64,000 nt of DNA from Capnocytophaga stomatis (GTDB taxonomy: Bacteria > Bacteroidota > Bacteroidia > Flavobacteriales > Flavobacteriaceae), in NCBI RefSeq assembly GCF_002302635.1, contig NZ_CP022387.1:2294001-2358000 (forward strand), written 5' to 3'. Shown here piece by piece: positions 27,501 to 36,690 of this stretch. The first letter of the stretch is position 1, and every line of letters begins with the position of its first letter. Made by a program: the position numbers and the translations under genes. The notes beneath the pieces were generated by a model. That model did not search any database. It was not told the DNA's origin and saw nothing but the letters and a program-made list of their open reading frames with translations.

Positions 27501-30500
27501 TGAGGTCAATGCTGCTGTGGGAGCTTGTTCTGCTATTGTTAATTGGGAAACAATCACAGCTACGGATAATTGTACTTGGACACACACGCAAACGCATCAA
27601 AGCGGTGACCGTTTCGATATAGGAACGCATACGGTAACTTATGTTTTCACGGACGCTCTGGGTAACACGAGTACTTGTACATTTAATGTTATCGTGAAAT
27701 CTAATGCTTTGAATTTGAGTGTAGATGCGTCGTATATTAACGGAACAGGTAACGTTCTTACTCAAGATTTGGCTTTGAATCAGCAGTTTCAATATAGAAT
27801 AGAATATAAAAATGTTGGTCAGGAGAATATTACAACATCCACGCTGACAATTAAATTTTCAGACAATCCTTATGTAACGATAGGTGAACCTGTTCTGACA
27901 GAAGCTTCGGTGGGTAATTATGTGCCTACATACACCAAACAAGATAGGACATATACTTTTGTACTGCCTAAAGAAACTTTGAGAGGCAACAGCGAGGAAC
28001 GTAAAATTTATATTCCGCTGACTGTCAATGGGGATTATTCAGAAATAGGAAAAGCTTGTATGAATTTCCTATCTACGAATTATGTATTTGAATATGAAGG
28101 AGGTAATCAAGATTGTTTGATTCCTAAACAAATAAAAACAGCTACAAACACCATAGTTATTTCCACAGAAAACAACGAGCGTTCAGAGCTTTTCTGTGCC
28201 GGTTCTTCTTTGGAATTAACTGCCACTGAAGGGTTTGATTCTTACAAATGGTATCTTGATGGAGTGTTAATACCAACATCAACATCTAACAAACATTTAG
28301 CAACAAGTCCGGGTGTTTACACTGTTGAAAAAATTAAAAATTGTGATGGTACTACACTGGTTAGCAAGGAAATAATCAAATTCCGAGAGCACGACGCTTC
28401 TGATGCGGACTTAATCAAGGCTCAAGCCAATGGAGGTGCGATTTGTGGAGCGGATGGAAGATGGACAAGTCACTTCATATTGTGTAACGAACCATCAAGA
28501 ACTATCAAAGTGAATTTCATTGATACAAAATTGGAATGGCAACGTTACAACGGAACAAGTACCAATAGCAAATGTCCTGATTACGGAGGTGATTGGCGTA
28601 TTGATGCAAACGGAGTGGGTAACACATTCACTGCCAATACACAAGGAAAATACCGATTGAAAGTAACTTCAAGCAATGGTTGTGAGGCTTATTATTATTT
28701 TGATGTATATGTGAATACTTTGGCAGGGGAAATCGTTCAGCCGGTGGGGCATATAACAAATTATCAACCAGGTAATTTCACTGTCAGAATGGTAACGGAA
28801 GGCATCACTTATCAATATACTTTGAGAGATGCTGCCGGGCAAATAGTTAACGGAATTAACAAAGCCACAGGTTCGCACGATTACAGAATTACAGGAATTT
28901 CAGAACCAGGCACTTATACGATTGAGGTTACTTCTCCGAATTTGGCAAATTGTTCAACAATTCTTACAGCAAAAATAGAAAAGCAAACTGAATTGACTGC
29001 CACTGCAACTCCAAAAGCGTGGACGGATTGTAACAAATTAAATGTTCTTTTCGAAGTTCAGGGAGGAAAATCTCCGTATGAATTTGCTATATGGAAAATC
29101 AACGGAGTACAGAAATATGCAGATTATGCCTCTATTCCTGCTTCAGAATTCAATATAGCTACAATCCCTGATGGACAAAGTTTTATTGAGAAAGAGATAA
29201 ACATCACGCAACCAGGAGAATACATTTTTGTTACCAAAGATGCCAATGGTGCTTATGCCGAAACGCCAAAAATAGATATTTATCCGGAAGGAGTTGATGG
29301 TTATACAATTGATACTAAGGATATTATTTGTGGTTTTGCTCCTAATTCAGGACAGATTTCTGTTAATTTCAATTCAAGATTACAAAACATCACTACGGAA
29401 CTTCACAAGTTGGATGCAACAGGAAATCGTGTGGAAACTTACACGCCAAATGCAACCGGCTTCTATGACGGATTGACAGCAGGAAAATATGAATTGGAGA
29501 TAAGCATCAAAAAAAGTGGAATAAAGATATGTCAATATATCAATCCGGTCCAAATATACGAAAATGAGAATACGTTAAAAGCTTTTGCGGGAGTAGTTGA
29601 GGACGAATCTTGTGATAATGTAAATACTCCAAGAAAATACAAAGTACACGTTAATAACGTAAGCGGAGGCTCTGGAACAGGGTACGTATATAGCTCTAAC
29701 GGAGTTGATTACGGAACATCGAATGTGTTGTATTTGAGTGGTTCCGGCAAGGTTTATGTGAAAGATAGCAACGGATGTCCGCTTGAAATAGATGTGAATA
29801 TTGCTCCTTTAGTACCGCCAACAGTTTCGGTAAGTAATGTAGAATATACTTGTAGCGGACAAGGAACATTTACCGTAACAGCAACGCCCGTAGGTGATTA
29901 TGAATATGAAGTAGTAGGAAATACAATTAGCGAGAGAAAGAAAACAAATGTTTTCACTCTTCCTATCGGAAATTACTCAGTTTTTGTTCATTACAGACCG
30001 GGAAGTTCGTTAGCGACCACGCCTAATTATCTGTTTAAGGAAGACTTTGGTCAGGGAGATGATACTTGCGACAATTCGGTGACTTATATGACTTGCAAGC
30101 CAAATGAAGTACTTGAAAGCAATCAGTATGTGATTACAAAACAAGTACAAGGAAGAACCGAGTGGGTAAGCCCTACGCCAACAGACGCATCTGCAATGGC
30201 AAATGGTCGTTATTTGGCTGTAAATGCGAATTCTAATCAAGGAAATTTAGGAATTATCTACAGAAAAGAGATTAAAGATGTAGTTCAAGGAACTGAGCTT
30301 AAGGTAAGTTTGAAATTGCATAATTTACTATCTCCTACTTATTCAGGAGGTAAAAATCCAAATGTTGATTTGGTAATCTTAAATGCAATAGGAGGAGCTG
30401 AAATTCAAAGAATTGGCTTGGGACAAATTCTGGCAACAGGGGCTTGGGAGTCAAAATCAGTAACTTTCAATGCGGCATCGATTACAACAAGTCAATTGAT

Positions 30501-33500
30501 TTTTGAAATTCGCAGTAAAGAGGGAACATCGGCTCAGGCTGGAAGCGATTTGGCAGTTGATGATATTGTGATTTGGCAAGATACCAAACTTTGCGATGTA
30601 AGGCTTGAAAGTCAATCGGTTTCGGTTGAGGAAAACAAAGCTTTCAAAATTACGGGAACTCCTGAAGATGCAAAATGCGGTAATTTAGGAAAACTTAACT
30701 TGAGAATAGAAAACCGAAACGGAGCAAATCTTTCATACTCAAGTGATAATGTAAATTGGGTGGCTTTGGCTGTTACGCCGGCTTCTGCTTCGGAAGACAC
30801 TGCTGTTATTAATGATTTGCCTGCAACAACCGGTGGTATAGTTTATGTCAGAAAAGATACCGACCATAGTTGTGTTGCGGAAGCGAACTACATTATTAAT
30901 GCTCCCGAAACTATTTCAGTTACAACAACTTTACTCCGAGGTGTAAGCTGTGATAATGCTAATGCTAATGCCGAAGTGAAGATAACAGCAACCGGAGGTA
31001 CAAAACCTTATCAAAGTTTCAGAATAGGAACAACCACTCAGCCAGCGGTAAATAATGAGGCGATATTCAGCTCAGTACCAGCAGGAACGTATGAGATAGC
31101 AGTGACTGATGCTAACGGATGTATCGTTACTTCAACATTGGAAGTGGCAGACAAATTGCCTTTAACATTGGAGGTAGAAAACCTTGAAGCTTGTTCGCTT
31201 GGAGGAGATACGGGAAGAATTCAGGTGACTGTAACCAATGGTAACGGAAATTATAGATTTAGCCAAAATGGCAGAGATTTCTATCCAAGTCCGTTTACTG
31301 ATGGAGCTTACTTTGTGTTTGAAAATCTGCCGGTAGGAAATCATACATTTACGGTGATCGATGCATTGAATTGTAAACAACAAATTTCTGCAGAGGTTTA
31401 TGAGCCATTGCGATTGAATGTGGAAGGACCAACTGAGCATTTAACTTGTCATCAAACAAGTAAATCTGTTTATAACTTGAAAGCTACGGGAGGCGACCCA
31501 ACCAAAGTGAAAGAATTTTTGTGGAGTAATGACGGAATCACATTCAACAGCGGAAACGCACCGGGGATTACCATTACAACAACAGCCGGTTCTGCAGTTT
31601 TTTCAACCACTGAAGAAGGAACTTATTATTTCAGAGTAAGATACGAATATGAAGCAGGTGAATATTGTTTGGCAACCAGCTTGAAACGAGAAATCAAAAT
31701 AACAAAACCGAAATTCAAAGGAGATGTCACTTCTACGAATATAACTTGCGGAGGTGATGCCTCAGGAAGGATAAATATTTCGGCAGATAATATTGAAGGA
31801 GGACAAAGTCCTTACGAATTGTTATTGTTCGACGGAACAGCAACAACTACACATTCTGTAGGAAACATCACAGGATTAAAAGCAGGTACTTACACCCTTA
31901 CCATTAAGGATGCAGGCGGATGTTTCTCTGAGCCAACTTCTGTAACTATTACAGAGAATCCTGCATTGAATGTGACTGTTACACCAAAAGAAGTGCATTG
32001 TAATGCCGGACAAGGAATGGATTTAGGTTCCGTAGCAATACAATTTGATAATGGCGGTACAGCTCCGTTTAGTATTGAGATAAGATATAAGGATGTAGTT
32101 CACGCAAACACTGTCCATACGGAGTCTAATATATCAATCGGAACAGTTGTGAGAAAAACTGGATTAATTCCGCACGATTATACCTATGTAATTACAGATG
32201 CTAACGGATGTAAAACCAAGGGAGAATTTACAGTAGCAGGAACATCTGATAGGCTTATTGCTTCCGTAACAGGAATTACGGCAGGTTGCGCAACGGCTTC
32301 AATTACAATATCCGCATATAACGCAGGAGGAGAGTCTATCGCGGCTGGTTCTCACTGGTTTGCAGTTTATACACTTGGATTGATGCCTCCTACAGGAACG
32401 CCTCCTACAACTGGAAATGTCTGGAACGTAGGTGGAACAACTTGGTATAGAGGGACTAAAGTGAAATTGATGAATCATTTAGGAGTTGAAGTAGATGGGG
32501 TAACGGCCACATTGCGTGACTTGATACCAGGGGCAACATATAAATTTATGGTATACGACAATACAACAAAATGCTATATCATAGAAGAAGCAGGTGAAGT
32601 TCCTCCGGCTCAATCGAAGTTAAAAATTTCTAAACCAGCCCCTAAGTCAACTACTTGCCACGATGCTAATGACGGAAAAGTAAACTTTACGTTATCCAAT
32701 TGGGATACGTCAACTACAGTTGTTGATTACGAGGTATATACATATTCAGATAACAGAGCTACTGCCTTTAAGGCTCCTGTACCTGTGGCAATGCCTATGA
32801 ACATAGAAATTACGGGCTTACCAGCCAATAAGTACTATGTTGTGTTTACAGAGAAAGAAACAGGATGTAAAAAAGCTTCCGAGCCGTTTGTTATTAAGAA
32901 ATCATTAACAGAACTAATTGTTGAGAATCCAACAACAAGTAATGACAATTGTAAAGGAGGTAACGGAAAGATTTCAGTAGATGTACGTGATGGTGTGGCT
33001 CCGTATAAGTATTATTACCATAATTTGGCTACGCCAGCTCCGATAATCGGTTCATCTGCTTTAACAACTCAATTGGATGCATCAACCGATACTTCATCTA
33101 AAAAAGTTGCTGCAGGACAGTGGATTGTATTTGTCAGAGATGTTTCAGGATGTATCAAAACAACTTCACCAATTACAGTTGGTATGGATAGTCAGCCGGC
33201 TATAAATTCAATTGAGGTTGAAGATCCTTGTGCTGATAACACCAGTTTTGCAGTGCGATTGAATCTCTCAAAAGTAGGAACAGGACAACACAGTTACCGT
33301 GTACTTATGGGGGCGACAGTTGTATCTACTTGGACTGATATTTCTATAGCTCAAGGAATTACCTCATTTACTTTGCCAATACGTTTGGCAGCAGGAAACA
33401 CTTACACAATTGAATTGAAAGACGGAAATGGTTGTGAAGCAAACGGAACGGTAGATGTACCTCTGCCAATGAGTTACAAAGTAAGTTCATTGCCAATGAC

Positions 33501-36500
33501 CTGTGGAACAAATGAAGTGAAAATAGTTCTTTCTGACATAAAAGGAGGTTCTGGTGGCTACGAATACAATTTGGATAAAATATATGAAGTAGATGAACAA
33601 GGAAACGAGTATGTAGTACCAATAGCTACATTTGCGAGAGTTGTGGGAGGAACGCACACTATAACAATAGGTAATGGAGAAGGCAAGTACAGAGTGCGTC
33701 TGTATGATGTAGCGAACAAGAAATGTTACATAACAAAAGAAATTCAAGTTGATGCTCCGGTACAGCCTCAAATAGAAGTAGTAAGTGTTACCAACCCAAG
33801 TTGTTTTGGAGGAGCAGGTTCACTACGAGTACAGGCCAAACCAAATACTGAGGCTCCGTTTACGTTCAAAATAATAGCATCAAATGGAACAACTGTGAAC
33901 ATCATTCCTGCAACTTCAGGAAACGATTATGCCGTATTTGATAATCTTCCAAGTAGTGATACTGGAATTGTTTACACCATAGAAGCTACATCTGTTAAAA
34001 ACTGTCCTGTGACAGCAACAGCAACAATTACATCACCAAGTGCATTGGCTATAACAACCGATGCTCTCAAAGTTGATAAATATCAATGTGTAGCTAACAC
34101 TAATATACCTACGTTACCTATTTTAAGTTTTGATTTGGGTAAAGTAAGCGGTGGAACGCAGACTTATACTCGTATAGAATTTTATGAGGTAGGTACGGCA
34201 GCAGCTTTGAGTACGCAGATAGTAACAACGGGCAAAACGATTTACACGTATCAATTGCCACAACACCTAACTGCTCAAAAGGTTTACAATGTAAAAGTAT
34301 ATGACGCAAACGGATGTTCAGCAGTTTCTTCAGATGAAACTGTTGCCCCTGCGTTGATACTGAACAATGTAACGATAAGAACAGATAGAGTAATAGATTG
34401 TGACACAAATCTGCAAGATATTACAGTAGAGTTAGTTACGGGAACGCCTTACAATAACGAGCCAATTGTTTACACTGTGATAAAACGTAATCAAAATGGT
34501 AGCGAAGCTGTACATACAACGAAAACATCAAATTCATTGACAGAATCGTTTAGTTTACCGGTAGGAAACTACACTATCGTGGCAGTTAACAGAGATACGG
34601 ATTGTGAAGTGAAAACATCATACGATGTTCATTCTCCACAAACCTTTATACTTACGGCAACAAATCCGATAAACGTAAAATGTCACAACGGCTCAGACGG
34701 AGAAATCACATTGACATTCACCGATACGAGACTTACCGACGGCGACCAAGCAGCTGACGGATTTACGTACGTAATAAGTCCGATTGCTCCATCAGCAGGT
34801 TCAACTAAAAACAGAACAGTAAATAACGGAACAACGGAAACTGTTACAGGATTGTTGGCAGGTAAGTATCAAGTAGAAGCGACTTCTATCAGAAATGGTT
34901 GTAAAGCTGTGACTTCGTTTGAAATCACACAAAACGAGCGTCCTATTTCTGCCACTGCAAATGAAACGTTTGGAGTTACTTGCTTGAATAACAAAGGAGA
35001 AGTTATGGTTACTGTCGATGGTGGAAAAGCTCCATATGATGTAGTTTTAACTTCTGCCGATGGCTCAGTGAATCAGACTAAAACAGGAGGAGACATAACC
35101 AATAATAGCGGACAATTCCTGTTTATAGGTTTGAAATCCGACCCGGTTTCAGGTTCGTTGGCTTACAATGTTTCAGTTACAGATGCTTCGGGCTGTGTAC
35201 AACCGAATATAACGACGGTAACGCTTACACATCCTACACCTGTTACGGCTACGGCAACCATCACACAGGAAATAACTTGTCCGGGAGCAAACGATGCGGT
35301 TATTACAATAAGCAACGTGTCAGGAGGTTCAGGTGCAGGAACTTATAACTATGTTCTGGAAGGTACGAAAACATCAATTACGCAATCATCAACGGTGTTT
35401 ACAAATCTTCCTCCGGATACATATACGGTGAAAGTAACCGATGCTTGGGATTGTGATGTTACGGTAGGAACATTAACTGTTGTTGATGCAACTCCGATGT
35501 CTGTAACAAGAACGGGAGCAGAATTAACTGTTTGCTATGCTGAAAAAACAGCTTGGATTAACGTGGAAATACAAGGAGGAACAGCCCCTTATGTGGCAGA
35601 GCTTCTGAGAACCGATGCCGTTGTGAGCATACATACACAGAATGTTACGGCGGCAGACCCTAACTTCCGAGTGCCAGCAATGTTAGGAGTTGGTGAATAC
35701 GAAATAAGAATCACAGATGCCAGAGGATGTACTTTATCGCCAACATATAAATTTGAAGTGAAGGAAGTACCTGACCTTACATCAAAAGCAACTCAGGAGG
35801 GAACTTGCGAATCGAACGTATATAAAACTTGGATTGAAGTGAAATTCAGAGGTAATATGAATTTCGATAAGTTAAGTTACCAATTGGGTACGGGGGCTAA
35901 GAGAACATTCTCCAGACATAGCGATAACATCGGTTACATTGATGAAAATGTATTTGAAAACTTAACTGGAACACAAACATTAACTATCTTCTATAACGAT
36001 GTTGATGTAGAAACTAGACTTCCTGTGGAATGTACATATGCATTAACAGAACCGATTCTTATTGAGAAAACAATACAATTAGGTGAGGTACAGGTAGTTC
36101 CAAATACAGCGATAAACACAATTGAGGTTAAAGGAAAAGACGGAGTTCAGCCGTATAGGTATGAATTCAATGGTCAAAATCAAGGCGAAAACGGAGTTTA
36201 TCAATTGAAATTTACCGATCCTGAAGAAATCATCAACGGAAAACGATATAAGGTGATTAATGTGGTTGTGTACGATTCGGCTGGATGTTCAAGCACAAAG
36301 GTTATAAAAGAGGAATATTTTGATATCACTATTCCGAATTTCTTCACTCCTGATGGAGATGGCGTAAACGATACTTGGAAACCTAAATATGCCGAAAATT
36401 ATCCTTATATGAGAATCTATATTTATGATAGATACGGAAGAAAACTCATAACTCTTTCTCAAGGCGAGGCGTGGGACGGAACCTATGAAAAGAGAGAGCT

Positions 36501-36588
36501 TCCAAGTGGTGATTATTGGTATATTATCGATTTGAACAGTAATATTGATTCACGTAAATTCAACGGAAACTTCACGTTGTATCGATAG
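24595..36588 (+). CDS. Giant T9SS type B cell-surface protein with SprB-like repeats
   Basis: A 3997-residue surface adhesin. Signal peptide MKKFLFVFTFLITTLVVKGQ; beta-rich domains to about residue 950; a HYR domain (957-1037: APVITGCPPTP to FNVIVKS); a DUF11-like domain (about 1040-1180); an Ig-like domain near 1205-1260; a jelly-roll-like module (about 1811-2002); then SprB-type repeats to about 3650, each with a Cys and a GG..PY core, for example ITCGGDASG near 2383, VKCHNGSDG near 3361, CLNNKGEV near 3460 and ITCPGANDA near 3560; and a type B sorting domain (3912-3997: IPNFFTPDGDGVNDTW, LPSGDYWY). Related to SprB of gliding flavobacteria. Single transcription unit, no sprF-like gene beside it. 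Confidence 0.92.
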   Translation: MKKFLFVFTFLITTLVVKGQQCFENFTTTTTSGLCLSDATLTVKVPDGCTGTFAVELIEPNQIGLPSVPLLDANGSYTFTNLKAGTYTVTLINQGNSTRSTSKAVQVTSTYRNINITSPKITAPSLAGNDGKIQFEIRPNGGIGPFKVSIVNPDGSPLNPPVPPQQIAKSTSNASVVFQGNGAAPIKTGNVVIVVEDLANNKPDCGEVRKEPVRIPSPVDTESRFEIYKEGASSRIRINDQCKYQFWIQVRRKDGKPYDSQNINFLRQTGRAIIRNLTTGHEEDISHTFADGKITEGMSFYSGWNFNIGDKVELVIEGALNTIREKFVLDAQSMNPYFQHPKSPQVVRYQVPVWLINQSQVACGNQLKVNAGVNWMWRQFENEADANTPAIYAKYEWYQNLGEWITEDQANAGNVGYYYEVYKASVAGTPDINNSAHWTRITQASGGVNIKDRTNIEINAGNGWYKVTYKNNSSVGTPPNSCHEISRMAYVSKDPNKHYLDYIFDGFEMNRGVYENTVSLRIYLSSNRFVYPAKMTIMPADGSTSKTFATSLPLDGVGTYERTINFPIEEVINDPTNPAINPKNYVIIGDFPPGEYNVTFSDACGDSRTRRINFRYPVKYDGDFIEVDQECRFGNVSFDLAMIHKGAMPYLSVGIQRKNPNGTWSSVGGQPGFRSKTGTFNNLPPGEYRLFVTNMIYAKAEVLRWNSAGDYDVRDKDNAGTPLDEQGVDGFTKMPDFINAIRGNAQPWQRGMVRFITNYKEFTIKETSALQTDVSATYCDRTNGNGLVVIGIKNPEDIRYPLTFRLKDATGNVISKTYDKGSGATSHVFSNVSDGDYVVETEHTCGKWYNNVTVKASNYANPRMRYTLGNLDPCLGGEVTLIFGGSEQLFDIEWFRLDADGNEVLPSIGIGKTVVQTISSTTTFRAKYKIKSLEGICPGTKLDGVLENTITIEPDKTAPVITGCPPTPIEVNAAVGACSAIVNWETITATDNCTWTHTQTHQSGDRFDIGTHTVTYVFTDALGNTSTCTFNVIVKSNALNLSVDASYINGTGNVLTQDLALNQQFQYRIEYKNVGQENITTSTLTIKFSDNPYVTIGEPVLTEASVGNYVPTYTKQDRTYTFVLPKETLRGNSEERKIYIPLTVNGDYSEIGKACMNFLSTNYVFEYEGGNQDCLIPKQIKTATNTIVISTENNERSELFCAGSSLELTATEGFDSYKWYLDGVLIPTSTSNKHLATSPGVYTVEKIKNCDGTTLVSKEIIKFREHDASDADLIKAQANGGAICGADGRWTSHFILCNEPSRTIKVNFIDTKLEWQRYNGTSTNSKCPDYGGDWRIDANGVGNTFTANTQGKYRLKVTSSNGCEAYYYFDVYVNTLAGEIVQPVGHITNYQPGNFTVRMVTEGITYQYTLRDAAGQIVNGINKATGSHDYRITGISEPGTYTIEVTSPNLANCSTILTAKIEKQTELTATATPKAWTDCNKLNVLFEVQGGKSPYEFAIWKINGVQKYADYASIPASEFNIATIPDGQSFIEKEINITQPGEYIFVTKDANGAYAETPKIDIYPEGVDGYTIDTKDIICGFAPNSGQISVNFNSRLQNITTELHKLDATGNRVETYTPNATGFYDGLTAGKYELEISIKKSGIKICQYINPVQIYENENTLKAFAGVVEDESCDNVNTPRKYKVHVNNVSGGSGTGYVYSSNGVDYGTSNVLYLSGSGKVYVKDSNGCPLEIDVNIAPLVPPTVSVSNVEYTCSGQGTFTVTATPVGDYEYEVVGNTISERKKTNVFTLPIGNYSVFVHYRPGSSLATTPNYLFKEDFGQGDDTCDNSVTYMTCKPNEVLESNQYVITKQVQGRTEWVSPTPTDASAMANGRYLAVNANSNQGNLGIIYRKEIKDVVQGTELKVSLKLHNLLSPTYSGGKNPNVDLVILNAIGGAEIQRIGLGQILATGAWESKSVTFNAASITTSQLIFEIRSKEGTSAQAGSDLAVDDIVIWQDTKLCDVRLESQSVSVEENKAFKITGTPEDAKCGNLGKLNLRIENRNGANLSYSSDNVNWVALAVTPASASEDTAVINDLPATTGGIVYVRKDTDHSCVAEANYIINAPETISVTTTLLRGVSCDNANANAEVKITATGGTKPYQSFRIGTTTQPAVNNEAIFSSVPAGTYEIAVTDANGCIVTSTLEVADKLPLTLEVENLEACSLGGDTGRIQVTVTNGNGNYRFSQNGRDFYPSPFTDGAYFVFENLPVGNHTFTVIDALNCKQQISAEVYEPLRLNVEGPTEHLTCHQTSKSVYNLKATGGDPTKVKEFLWSNDGITFNSGNAPGITITTTAGSAVFSTTEEGTYYFRVRYEYEAGEYCLATSLKREIKITKPKFKGDVTSTNITCGGDASGRINISADNIEGGQSPYELLLFDGTATTTHSVGNITGLKAGTYTLTIKDAGGCFSEPTSVTITENPALNVTVTPKEVHCNAGQGMDLGSVAIQFDNGGTAPFSIEIRYKDVVHANTVHTESNISIGTVVRKTGLIPHDYTYVITDANGCKTKGEFTVAGTSDRLIASVTGITAGCATASITISAYNAGGESIAAGSHWFAVYTLGLMPPTGTPPTTGNVWNVGGTTWYRGTKVKLMNHLGVEVDGVTATLRDLIPGATYKFMVYDNTTKCYIIEEAGEVPPAQSKLKISKPAPKSTTCHDANDGKVNFTLSNWDTSTTVVDYEVYTYSDNRATAFKAPVPVAMPMNIEITGLPANKYYVVFTEKETGCKKASEPFVIKKSLTELIVENPTTSNDNCKGGNGKISVDVRDGVAPYKYYYHNLATPAPIIGSSALTTQLDASTDTSSKKVAAGQWIVFVRDVSGCIKTTSPITVGMDSQPAINSIEVEDPCADNTSFAVRLNLSKVGTGQHSYRVLMGATVVSTWTDISIAQGITSFTLPIRLAAGNTYTIELKDGNGCEANGTVDVPLPMSYKVSSLPMTCGTNEVKIVLSDIKGGSGGYEYNLDKIYEVDEQGNEYVVPIATFARVVGGTHTITIGNGEGKYRVRLYDVANKKCYITKEIQVDAPVQPQIEVVSVTNPSCFGGAGSLRVQAKPNTEAPFTFKIIASNGTTVNIIPATSGNDYAVFDNLPSSDTGIVYTIEATSVKNCPVTATATITSPSALAITTDALKVDKYQCVANTNIPTLPILSFDLGKVSGGTQTYTRIEFYEVGTAAALSTQIVTTGKTIYTYQLPQHLTAQKVYNVKVYDANGCSAVSSDETVAPALILNNVTIRTDRVIDCDTNLQDITVELVTGTPYNNEPIVYTVIKRNQNGSEAVHTTKTSNSLTESFSLPVGNYTIVAVNRDTDCEVKTSYDVHSPQTFILTATNPINVKCHNGSDGEITLTFTDTRLTDGDQAADGFTYVISPIAPSAGSTKNRTVNNGTTETVTGLLAGKYQVEATSIRNGCKAVTSFEITQNERPISATANETFGVTCLNNKGEVMVTVDGGKAPYDVVLTSADGSVNQTKTGGDITNNSGQFLFIGLKSDPVSGSLAYNVSVTDASGCVQPNITTVTLTHPTPVTATATITQEITCPGANDAVITISNVSGGSGAGTYNYVLEGTKTSITQSSTVFTNLPPDTYTVKVTDAWDCDVTVGTLTVVDATPMSVTRTGAELTVCYAEKTAWINVEIQGGTAPYVAELLRTDAVVSIHTQNVTAADPNFRVPAMLGVGEYEIRITDARGCTLSPTYKFEVKEVPDLTSKATQEGTCESNVYKTWIEVKFRGNMNFDKLSYQLGTGAKRTFSRHSDNIGYIDENVFENLTGTQTLTIFYNDVDVETRLPVECTYALTEPILIEKTIQLGEVQVVPNTAINTIEVKGKDGVQPYRYEFNGQNQGENGVYQLKFTDPEEIINGKRYKVINVVVYDSAGCSSTKVIKEEYFDITIPNFFTPDGDGVNDTWKPKYAENYPYMRIYIYDRYGRKLITLSQGEAWDGTYEKRELPSGDYWYIIDLNSNIDSRKFNGNFTLYR

Positions 36589-36610
36589 ATAATAGTAAAT
36601 CAGAAGAATA

Positions 36611-36656
36611 AAAATGGAAAGTTGGGGAGTTTTTTCCTAACTTTCCATTTTTTTTA
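36611..36656 (+). terminator. Terminator of the giant adhesin gene
   Basis: A 13-bp stem (AAAATGGAAAGTT at 36611-36623, complement at 36639-36651) with a T run, directly abutting the next gene's -7 box. Confidence 0.85.
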
Positions 36657-36664
36657 TACCTTTG
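36657..36664 (+). promoter_or_regulatory. -7 promoter box for oligopeptidase gene
   Basis: TACCTTTG matches TAnnTTTG, 26 bases upstream of the ATG. Its upstream half would fall inside the preceding terminator hairpin. Confidence 0.55.
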
Positions 36665-36690
36665 GAACGTCAAACTAAAATTTTATAATT

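Noticed and set aside
36657-36664. Full -33/-7 promoter for the oligopeptidase gene
   Set aside because: Only the -7 box is clear; the -33 position lies in the preceding terminator hairpin and has no TTTG.
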